The position numbers and the translations under genes are program-made. The notes below the pieces were generated by a model. The model was not told the origin of the DNA. It saw only the letters and a program-made list of their open reading frames with translations, and did not search any database. Of a stretch of DNA of 64,000 bases, positions 16,938 through 27,800 are shown piece by piece. Where the stretch lies: NCBI GenBank assembly GCA_016707205.1, contig JADJHZ010000015.1:1-64000 (forward strand), read 5' to 3'. This stretch comes from Haliscomenobacter sp. (lineage in GTDB: Bacteria; Bacteroidota; Bacteroidia; Chitinophagales; Saprospiraceae). Each line of letters starts with the position of its first letter. The first letter of the stretch is position 1.

Positions 16938-18803
16938 ATGAAAAAATTTGTACTCCTTTTTCTGATTCAGGTCTTCGCGGCATTCTCCCTCTTTGGGCAG
17001 GCTTCCGGCGATGCGGGTATGAATTTCCAGGCGATAGCACGAGACGCTTCGGGGAGGTTGATCGCCAACCAGCCCGTTCAGGTGCGCATTTCCCTTACTT
17101 CAAAAGAAGGAGTCGTACAAACGCTGTTTTCCGAAATCCACCAGGTAAACACCGATGAACAAGGGCTATTTAACCTCGTCGTTGGCGAAGGCAAGAATAC
17201 GGTCGGAGCCTCGTTCGCTCAGGTGCCCTGGCAGGCTCAGCCTATCTGGATGGAAGTGGAAATCAAATCCGAAGGCGCCAACCGCTTCGAATGGGTCAAC
17301 AGCACCCAACTCCGCGCCGTTCCCTACGCCTTCCATGCCGAAACCGCCAACGAACTGGCCGATCCCGAATTAGCCAGAACCCTCGATTTGGAGAAAAACC
17401 AATCCATCCGCTGGACGACCTCCGGGAATGAGCTGACCGAGCCGGAAACGCATTTCATAGGCACCAGAGACAATCGGGATCTCGTCATCAAAACCAATGG
17501 GGTACCCCGGGCTACCTTGACGAAAGAAGGTCAGTTGAAACTGTTCAGCGGCGTGTCCGGACCAGACGACGACGAGGCCTCTTACCCGATGACGATCAAG
17601 GGATCCAAACAGGGCATAACCATCAAAGTCAACGACTCCCGCGACGGAAGCACCAACTTCCTTGGCTTTGGCGACACCGAGGAATTCTTGTGGGGCGCTG
17701 TAGAAGGCCAAACCATCTCCGAGTTGGAGTCCGATTGGGAATATATTCTTCAAAATACCCTCTTTGGCCTCTCCATCGCCAGCTTGACCGCTCAGGCGAT
17801 CGGGGTGGCTCTGGAAGCTGCGGGGTTATATGCCGCAGGAACCGGCGCAGCCGCCAGCTTGATTTTTATCTTCGCAGCCCCAGGGTTTTACGCCCAGGCT
17901 ATTGCCGTTACGGCGCAGGCTGTTGTCCTTGGCGTCCAGTTGGCCGCCCTCATTGCGGAGGAAACGACCTGGCAAACGAAGATCCGGGAAGAAATCGGGG
18001 TGACCTACTCTTCCGGCGCGGGCGACTACGCCGAGTGGCTGGAGCGCAACCCGAAGGAAAGAGATTTGATCTATGGCGAAATCGTCGGGGTAAAAGCGGG
18101 AAAAGTATCGCTCAATACCCAGGATGCCGACCACGTAATGGCCGTTTCCCTGAAGCCGATCTTCCTGGGCAACGCACCCCAACCCGATCAGGAACACCTT
18201 TATGAGAAAGTCGCCTTCATGGGCCAGGTGCCCGTCCGGGTGGCCGGCAAAGTGGAAAAAGGCGATTACATCCTGCCTTCCGGAAACAACGACGGCATGG
18301 GCATCGCTGTCAACCCCGGCCAGATGCGCATTACCGACTTTGCCAAGGTGGTAGGCGTCGCCTGGGAATCGGCGGAAGAAAAAACCCTCAACATCGTCAA
18401 CATGGGCGTTGGACTGAACAACAAAGGCCTGGCCCCCAAGGTGGAAGAAATTTCCCAGAAAGTAGATAACATCATCGGCTTCCTCGAAGGTAAAGAACCC
18501 CTCCTGTCCGGAACAGGGCTGCCTGTAACGGTTTCTTCTTCGGTTGCGGCTGCTCCTGCGCAGAAGCTGTTGACCGATGCGGAGTTCGACCAGATGATCG
18601 ATAAGAACGCCGACTTTCTCCGCAAATTTTATGCGGATGCAAAGACCCAATTACATGAAAAAGGAATGCAAGAAATTCCCGATGTGCCCGGCTTAAGGGC
18701 TTTGTTTGCCGACCCGGTCACCCAGATCAAAGCCATGCGCCGCGACCCGGCCATGAACGATCACTGGGCCCGGGTGGATACCTTCATCAAATCGAGAAAC
18801 TAA
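16938..18803 (+). CDS. Paralogue C2: secreted fibre-like protein of the ABC family
   Basis: A 621-residue duplicate of C1. Signal peptide (FVLLFLIQVFAAFSLFGQ), then the type C opening GMNFQAIARDASGRLIAN. The central module contains GITIKVNDSRDGSTNF. The hydrophobic insert is the long type (ASLTAQAIGVALEAAGLY through AVVLGVQLAALIAEET). The fibre-like module is GDYAEWLERNPKERDL, followed by MGVGLNNKGLAPKVEEI and a coiled coil, and the C-terminal domain LTDAEFDQMIDKN to AMRRDPAMNDHWARVD. The giant GEVED gene starts 69 bases downstream with no terminator seen between, so cotranscription is possible. Confidence 0.8.
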   Translation: MKKFVLLFLIQVFAAFSLFGQASGDAGMNFQAIARDASGRLIANQPVQVRISLTSKEGVVQTLFSEIHQVNTDEQGLFNLVVGEGKNTVGASFAQVPWQAQPIWMEVEIKSEGANRFEWVNSTQLRAVPYAFHAETANELADPELARTLDLEKNQSIRWTTSGNELTEPETHFIGTRDNRDLVIKTNGVPRATLTKEGQLKLFSGVSGPDDDEASYPMTIKGSKQGITIKVNDSRDGSTNFLGFGDTEEFLWGAVEGQTISELESDWEYILQNTLFGLSIASLTAQAIGVALEAAGLYAAGTGAAASLIFIFAAPGFYAQAIAVTAQAVVLGVQLAALIAEETTWQTKIREEIGVTYSSGAGDYAEWLERNPKERDLIYGEIVGVKAGKVSLNTQDADHVMAVSLKPIFLGNAPQPDQEHLYEKVAFMGQVPVRVAGKVEKGDYILPSGNNDGMGIAVNPGQMRITDFAKVVGVAWESAEEKTLNIVNMGVGLNNKGLAPKVEEISQKVDNIIGFLEGKEPLLSGTGLPVTVSSSVAAAPAQKLLTDAEFDQMIDKNADFLRKFYADAKTQLHEKGMQEIPDVPGLRALFADPVTQIKAMRRDPAMNDHWARVDTFIKSRN

Positions 18804-18872
18804 TCGACCGATCACCTATATAGAACCTATTTCATCTTTTGAAAAACGACCAACAATTATAATCGCTATCTC

Positions 18873-21800
18873 ATGAAACGACCTGTACTCTCTCCAATTA
18901 TCCTGGTGGATAAGAAGCAAGTGGCTCTTTTCCTTTTGTCTTTTAGGGAAATTGCCCAACGGTTGGCTTTAGTGGGCGTCATGTCCCTTTTGGCGCTTTC
19001 TGCTATGGCGCAACCCTCAGGAGCTTCGGTATCTTCCGGCGCCCCTTATTGCCCTAATGGTTCAATTACGGTCGGCTTCACAACGGCCAACTGGACTAAT
19101 AACTCAGTAGCCCATTTGGACCTCATGGCAAGCGATGGGGTTACGGTTGTTCAAAATGATATAGGATCGACCTATACTACGGATGCCCCGGCTCCTACTT
19201 CTCTTAGCGGGACGCTTCCCGGCTCAGTGAGTTTTGGGACACAATACCGGTTGCGTGTTCGGGTTACCGATTCGAGCCCCAATACCGGGGATGGTACCAC
19301 GAATACCGCCCTTTTCACAATAACTACCCCTACGATCAATACGCCAACGGTTACACCTGCCGGGCCTTATTGCCCTGGGGATATGATTACGGTTTCTTTT
19401 ACCACAGGCGGCTGCCCTTTTCCGGGAGGGAACGTGTTTACGGTCCAATTAGACGACAATGCCGGGTTTTCTTCTCCGGTCAACCTTACTCCAACCGGCG
19501 CTTCAAGCCCTTTAGTGGTTACTATTCCTTCTAACACGGAGCCTGGCTCCAATTACCGGGTACGGGTAGTTGCGAGTAACCCAAACACTGTTCAAAGTTC
19601 AGGAAGCACTACCTTCCGGGTCAGGACCCCCGGATTCACCAATGCCCTTCCTTTAACCCTTTGCCAGGGAGCTGGATACGATCTGATGTTTAATACGTTT
19701 TCTAGCCAAACGTTTAACCCAGGGAACAAATTCATCGCCGAGATCGGAACCGTTTCGGGCACCACCTTTACGGCGGTGGCGCCAATTGGGTACTACTCAA
19801 ATTCGGCTTTGATCAATGTTAATTCAACTCAAACTATTAAGGCGGTTATCCCCTTTAATTTACCGAGTGCAGGGCCTTATTATTTGCGGTGGCGTTCGAC
19901 CACTATGTTGGATACCAGCTGCTATACCGGTCCTTATACCGTTCCCCAGATTCGCCAGTTCACCGACCCGACGAATGATTTTATATGCAACGGATCGACC
20001 AATTTCAGCGTAACCAATGTTCCTGCCAGTGGCGGAGCGATAACCTATCAATGGTACCAATCCAACCCAATCCTTTTCTCCATGAAGACCTCCGGGCTTG
20101 GCTCTGTCGCTGTCAATAGCATTGCTAAATCGGGGATGAATGTATACGCGGCAACGGGTACGGGGCTTTCTATATCGACCGACGGCGGCTTGACGTATCC
20201 TAATACGGTATTGGGCGCCTATTTTATCAGTAATGTAGTGGTTTCCGGGGGCTCGGTATATGCCGCGACGAATAATGGTCTGTATAAGTTGGATTTAGCG
20301 GGAGCGATCCAAACTCATTACACCACGGCAGGCCCCTTTTTCTTACCCAACCTCAATGTGCTCAATGTCCTGGTTGATGGCGGTGATATTTACGTTTGCA
20401 CGAGTAATGGTTTGGCAAAGAGTACAGGAGGAGGCCCGTTTGTTTTACTCGATAGTTCCCCTGCTTTTGATGTTTTTGTCAACGGTTCGTACATTTATCT
20501 TGCTACTTCCGCTGGGGTTAAGGTCTCTCAAAATGGAGGCACTTCTTTTACCACCTATACCACGATGAATGGTTTGGGAAGCAACAATGTACAGTCGATT
20601 TTTGTCCAGAACAACATCGTTTACGCCGGAACCGATTTCGGTTTGTCCTACTCCACGAATGGGGGAACGGAGGGCGCCCTTAGTTTTGTCTTTACCACCA
20701 AGGGGTTGCCAGGCAATAACGTCAGGGATATTTTCGCTGCCACCGGCGGCGCCATTTATGTCGCGACAAACGGCGGGTTTGCTATAGGCTCCAAAGGATT
20801 TAATGATTCGGGCAGCCCGTTGATTGAGGCGTTCTCGCCTGTGATTGCCGGCCTTACTAATCCGTTTGTTACCGGAATCATCATCGAGCCGAGCCAAATA
20901 CTCCTTGCCACCCTGGGCGGGGTGGCCATTTCTCCGTTTACATTCTCTACGGGGTCAAATACCTCAACACAAATGGTTTCGGCGACACCTGATAATTCGC
21001 TCAGGAGGTTTCAGGCCCTTGTCCTCAAGGATGGCTGCTTTTTAGGGAGTAATCCTGTTCGTATCGCAGATATCCCCCCCATCATTTCGGTAATAGCCGA
21101 TTCGACCTATGGCCCGCCCGTTTGCGGCGGCACCACCGGCCGGATTTATGTGCAGGGCCTCATCCCGAATACGAAATACCGGCTTAATTTCACCAATGGA
21201 CCATCGCCGGGTATGCCTAAGAATGGCGATACCATAACCGTCGATGCCAAGGGGTACGTCGGGATTAATTTACTCGCAGCAGGTACCTATCACATTTCGT
21301 TTAATAGCCTCGTCGAGCCGCCTGCCAATGGTTGCGTATCCAACCTGCTCATGGTGACGATCAGCGATCCGACCAAACCAGGCAATCCGATGGCAAATGC
21401 AGTAGCGCCGGTATGCCAGGGGACCAATATCGTGGTCAACCTGACGTCCTCTCTGAGCGCTACGGAGGAATACCGGTGGTTCAAGGATGCTGCTGGGACG
21501 ATGCCCCATAATCCTAGTGTTACCACAACCAACACCTATTCGCCAGCTGCTATTCCGCTTACCAGCGGCACGTTGTACGTGGCCAAGCGCGACAAGGTGA
21601 CCCAGTGCAATAGCGAGGATACCCTGGCTATCGCTTATACGGTCAACACCGCCCCCGTCATCACCTGCGCAGGCGACGACGTGGCGCTGACCATCACTAT
21701 TGGCGGGCTTACTGCGGGCAACTACACGCTGGCCTATTCCGGCCCGGCAGTGGGTAATCCGGCGCCTGGCCCTGTAGTTGTGGGAGGCTCAGGCCAAATC

Positions 21801-24800
21801 GTCATTACCGGCCTGGCCATAGGCAACTATTCGGGCATCCAGGTGACCAATGCCGCAGGCTGCCCTTCCAACCTCATCGGCTCTTGTCCGCTGTTTGGCC
21901 CTCCCGCCGACGACGCGATCGGCGCTAATAAACTTCAAACCGTTAAATGCGGTATCCCGGCTGTTGCAGGAGGCTATTATCAAAAAGCCCCGAGCGGCAA
22001 CGGGTACGAAACCGGTCTGGGCGTGGCAGTCGGCCGCATTCGCCAGACGAACGACGTGCCGGCTAACCCCAACGAGAATGTGGAACTGCGCGGCTGGCTC
22101 CGTTTCGACCTGAACAGCCACCTGCCTTCCTACGCCCGCATCGACCGCGTGGAATACCAGCCTGTTTCGGTAGAAGGGCCGTTCACCACCATCGCGGACG
22201 TTCCCATCCGGAGCGCCACCGGAGATATTCAATTCGACATTACGCAAATTTCTCAGGTCAATTATCCGCTGCCTGCCGGTTTCAGCCCGGCTGCTTTCGC
22301 GGATCTGGCCGATACCAAATACGCCGACTTCACGATTTCCCATAGCGTGACGGGGCCGTTTACCGACCTCGGCCCGCAAGGCGTGACCGATCTGCAAAGC
22401 CGTTTGCTGACCGACGGGATTTTCCAACTCGGTCTGACCCTCTCCGGCACTGATTTTGACGTGCCGTTGTACCAATTCCACGGGATCGTTTTTGACGAGG
22501 CTTCTGCTGCTCCTGTTACTCATCAGCTATGCGTAACGTACCATATCGAAGACTTCGGCGACTTACCCGAACCTAAATACGCTACCGATCTGGCGGGCGG
22601 CCTTGTTGGTCCAAGTCACCGGATCGATTCGATCGACGTAGATACGCGTCCAACGGTAGATGTCCGCCGCCCGGCGCTTTATATCGGCGCCACGCCGCCG
22701 GATGCCGAAAGCAATGGACAGGAGTCTCTTGACTCCGATGGCGATGACACGAACGGCGATGATGAAAATCTTTCTACTGCTTCGTTCTCCGCGCCTCTGA
22801 TCGCAGGTACTATGGTTAACCTGACGGTTCCGGTGACCAACTTCCTGCCAAGAGCTGCCGCAGTCAGCGTGTTCATCGACTGGAACAACGACGGCGTTTT
22901 CAACAATACTACCGAGCGCATTCCTTGGCCTGTACTTCAAGCTACCCTGCCTGGAGCACCGGGTATGGTTACGCCATATACGGCCAATCTGGTGATTCCG
23001 GTTACGGTACCAATCGATCTGACGACCGCCACCGTAGGGGTGCGGGTGCGGCTCACTTCTGCCGGCGTTTTCGACGCGTATGGCCCTGCTCCTGATGGGG
23101 AAGTGGAAGACTTCCTGGTGGAAGTCCGCGGTTTGGACTTCGGCGACTTGCCCGACCCGATCAATGGAATCGGTACCAACAACTTCCGCACCCGCTTCGC
23201 CGACGATGGCGCACGCCATGCTATGGTGCTTGCCGCCCCGATTTATTTAGGCCAAACCGTGGACGCTGAAGCCGATGGACAGGCTTCCGCTAATGGCGAC
23301 GGCGACGACCTCAATCCGGTGCCTTCGGTCGACGATGAGGACGGGGTGGTCTTCCAGGCTACGCCGCTGATCCCAGGCCAGATCGCAACCGTGACGGTTA
23401 CCGCCCGCAACGGACATCCAACAGATCCGGCCAGGCTTTATCTGTATGCCGACTTTAACAACGACGGTTTTAGCTCTTTACTTCCGGTAACCTTCCTGAC
23501 GGGAGACCCGATATTCTTGGCCGGGGTTACCGATACCCGCGCCTATACGTTCCTGATGCCGCTCAACGCCGCGTATATCGGCGACAAGGCTTTCTTCCGT
23601 TTCCGCTTCACCACCCAGGCCCTTGCCAATGACGCTACCGGCGCCTACGGACTTGCGCAGGACGGGGAAGTCGAAGATTATATCAGCGGCGATATTTCCC
23701 TCTACGATTGGGCCGACTTACCCGAGCCGATCTACAACACGGATAAGGATGGCGGCACGCCTGGGCCTAGCCACCGCATTACCGCAGTGCACATGGGCGG
23801 TGGGGTTTATCGCAACGGCCTGTTTATTGGCACTACGGTTCCAGACATGGAGACCGACGGGCAACCTCATGTCAGTGCTGCCGGCGACGACAATGTAATG
23901 ATAGATGACGAGGACCTGAGCCAAAACGATTTCACTAATGTTTTGACCAGCAATCAGTTGATCGCAGGAAATACCATTACCCTGACCGTTCCGTACGTCA
24001 ACATCACCGGGGTAAATGCCAAAATGATTGCATTCATCGACTGGAACGCGGATGGCGACTTTGAAGACACCGGCGAGCGCATCGAACAGGATGCTAATTT
24101 TGCAGACCCAGGCGTGGTGACCTTCCTGAATATTCCGATTCCCGATTGGGCAGGTTCTCCGACGACAGCAGTCCGCATCCGCCTCACTACAGGCGCCATT
24201 TTCGACTCCAATGGCCCCGCCCCCGACGGCGAAGTGGAAGACTTCTTCGTCAATGTGATCGGCTACGACTATGGCGATTTGCCGGATAATGACATTTCTG
24301 CAACTCCTACGGGTTCTTCAGATATTGGGCCGGCCCTCGGCAAAGGCGATTACCATACGTATTTTACTACCGATGGCGCCCGCGGCCCGCGTCACCTCAC
24401 TAATCCCAACCTGAAGATCGGGAATACGGTGGATGCAGAAGGAAATGGACAGCCTCAGTTGAATGCTTTTGGCGACGATATTAATGGCATCGACGATGAA
24501 GACGGCGTCATTCAGCCCGACTCCGTCGTGCGCGGCAAACCGGCGGTGTTCAAGGTATTCGTGACCAATAAAACCGGCGCCGACGCTTACCTCCATGCAT
24601 TCGTCGATTGGAACGACGACGGCGACTTCCTGGACATCGCTCCGGGTGAAAACGAGCACGTCGGCCCGATTGTCATCGCGTCAGGCGAAAGCGGTACCTA
24701 TTTGGTTACGTTTATCGTACCGGTGCTGCCCAACCCGCTGCCCGAGCGCGTGGCTTCCCGCTTCCGTTTGAGTAATACGAACTACGACTTATCTACCGGC

Positions 24801-27800
24801 CCCGCTTTGGCGAACGACATCAACGGGGAAGTAGAAGATATGTGGGTATCTATCGTCGGCTACGACTGGGGCGACCTGCCTGAACCGCGTTACATCACGG
24901 ATGCTACCGGTGGGCAGCAGGGAGCAAGCCACAAGATCGCTACCACGATTAATAAAACCAATCCTGGGAATCCCAATACCTTTGCGCTCTATATCGGCGC
25001 CACGCCTCCTGATCCCGAACCGGATGCCCAGCCGCATCCGCAGGCTTTCGGCGACGACAACAACGGTGTCCCGGATGACGAAGACCTGTCTTCTGCTAAC
25101 TTCGTGAATGCTTCGAACGTTCAGGATTCCATCGTCGCTGGAGAATTCATCCGCCTGCGTGTGCCGGTGGTGAATAACTACGTCGATTCCGTGGCGACCC
25201 TTTGGGCTTTCATCGACTGGAACGGAGACGGAATCTTTACGGGTCCGCAAGAAACGCGTTCTATTCAGGTAACGCCCAATGCGGCCACAGACGGTCTCGA
25301 TTATTATAATTTCGATTACAATACAGTACCGCCAATCGCCAAGCCCGATTCCATCGGCGTGCGCGTTCGTCTGACTACCAGCAAGATCATCGACGCTTAT
25401 GGATTAGCAGGAGACGGCGAAGTCGAAGACTTCATCGTCGAACTCAAGTCCCGCGACTTTGGCGATTTGCCGGATGCTACAGCAGGGGTGGGTAAGGACG
25501 ACTTCCAGACGCTCAAAGCCAATAACGGCCCGCGCCATGCGATTCCCGTCGTTCCCCTCGTGTTCCTCGGAGATAAAATCGACACCGAAGCCGACGGCCA
25601 GCCTTCCGGTACGGGCAATGGCGACGACGCCAACCCGCTCCAGGCTGACGACGAAGACGGCATCATCTTCCTCACGCCAATGCAGCCTGGCAATACGGCG
25701 CAACTGGCCTACTATGCGACCAACAACTCGCCTACTGCAGCCCGCCTCCACATCTGGGCGGACTGGGATAACGACGGCACCCTCGATCCGGTGACCGTAG
25801 TCAATGCAGTTGATCTTGACCTGGCAGCGAATACAGCTATCGCCAGCAACGCCAAGCGGATCATCACCTTCCAGGTGCCGCTGAGCGCTACCTTCGACGG
25901 CGGGAAGGTACACTTCCGCTTCCGGATCAGCTCGCATCCCGATTTCCTTGCCACTCCAAGCCCTCTGGGCCTTGCTCAGAACGGGGAAGTGGAAGACTAC
26001 GTCGTGCCGCTCTTCAAGGTGGGTAGCCTGGTCTGGGAAGACCGCAACAACAACGGATTCCAGGATGCCGAAGAGATCAATCTGGGCATCGATAGCGTTC
26101 GCGTCGTCATGCGCTTCGGCGGTATTGACCCAACGACCGGCGCTTGCGACTCCGTTACGCAAAATACGATTACCGATCTGAATACCCTGACCCGCGATGC
26201 GCGCCCAGGCGATCAAATCACCGACTACGTGATCGATACCCTGACCAGCAACGGCGGGCAGTACATCTTCGTCGGTATGATCGAGGGCTTCTACCAGGTC
26301 ATCGCCGCCGATACCTTCGGCTTGACGCCGACCCGCTTCGACTGGATCAAGAACGTGACCGAAGAAGACCGCGACAGCGATGGCAAACCATACCGGAATC
26401 CTTGGGAATACGCGAACAACGAACGCCGGCAGTCCAAGAGCCAGGAATGGAAGATGCTCGCAGCGACCATCGGAACAGACGAAGAAGGGATTCTCGATCA
26501 GCGGAATCCGTTCCTGCCCGATCCGAACGAGCACGGCGATCCGTTCCCCGATAACCGCGTCGAACAACGCATCGACTTCGGCTACGTGGGCTACGACTTC
26601 GGCGACCTCGACAGCTCTCTGGTCCACAATCCTTCTGTCAGTAACTTCAATACGGAAGAAGACGGCATCGCCGGGCACCCCGAAGGACCGAAGCATATCG
26701 TTACTCCTGATCTCCGCCTTGGCCGTTGCCAGGACGTAGAGTGGGAGGGACAACCCGACCCGGATGCAGGTGCAGAATTCAAGCCCGTGCCGGTAGAACT
26801 TGGCGGCGGCGACGATCCGATCGCCAGCTTCAGCACGTACCCGGCCTTCCCATACGATCCTTCGCAGGGCCGCCGCTGGCCATTCAACATCGCAGCGAAC
26901 GCTTGCGGCGACGACGAAGACGGTATCCGTTTCAATACCCCGATGGTGGCAGGCTACGACGCGCAGATCTCTGTGCGCTACAACGCCAAGCTCAACCTCG
27001 ATGGCCCGGATGCTTACCTGCATGCCTGGTTCGACTGGAACGGCGATGGAGACTTCTATGTCAACGGCAATCCGGCGATGGGTATCGATCCAGACGAGCA
27101 CGTCATCTTTACTGCGCTCGATGGCGGCGCCATTTCCCTGGAGCCGATCACGAAAGCGGTTGAACTGGAAATGAGCTACCTGACTTCTCCGGATGACTCC
27201 ATCCGCCTGACCTTCAAGGTGCCTGCCAATGTGAAATACAACAACGGCAACATGCTGACGCGTTTCCGCATCAGCTTTGACCCGCGTCTTGGACCGGACG
27301 GCATCCTGGATGCCAGCATCAACTTCCCGAACGCACTCGGCCTCAACTTCCCCAATCCGCAACCCGGCGCCGGAACTTCTCAGGTGCCTGGCGGCGTGGT
27401 CCCTTACGGCGAGGTAGAAGATTACTTCATCTCCCTCTCGAAAGTGGGCAACCTGGTATGGGAAGACCGCAACTACAACGGTCTGCAGGATGAACTGGAG
27501 CCTCCGATCGCCAATGTGCCGATCCGCCTGGAATTCGCAGGAATCGATGGCATCTTTGGAACCGCTCCAACGGATCCGTTCGAATATGTATACCACGACA
27601 CTACCGATGCCAACGGCATCTACTACTTCTGCGGCCTGATCGGCAACGTGGATCCTTCCGGTATTCCAAATCCGACCTACCGCCTGGTCGTTTCCGATCC
27701 GGACGATATGACCTCGACGTACAACAACCCGGATCCGTCCGACGACAGCTGCATCGACAACAACAGCAACGGCGACGATGAACTCATCGATGGGGAAATG

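Noticed and set aside
6520..18803. Phage or prophage origin of the ABC fibre-like genes
   Set aside because: The DYAEWL-type module recalls tail-fibre proteins, but every member has a signal peptide, and no capsid, portal, terminase, tail tube or lysis genes are nearby.
25404..27596. 730-codon open frame on the minus strand
   Set aside because: Antisense shadow of GEVED and SdrD-B-like coding sequence. The repeated modules give repeated antisense patterns, not a gene.
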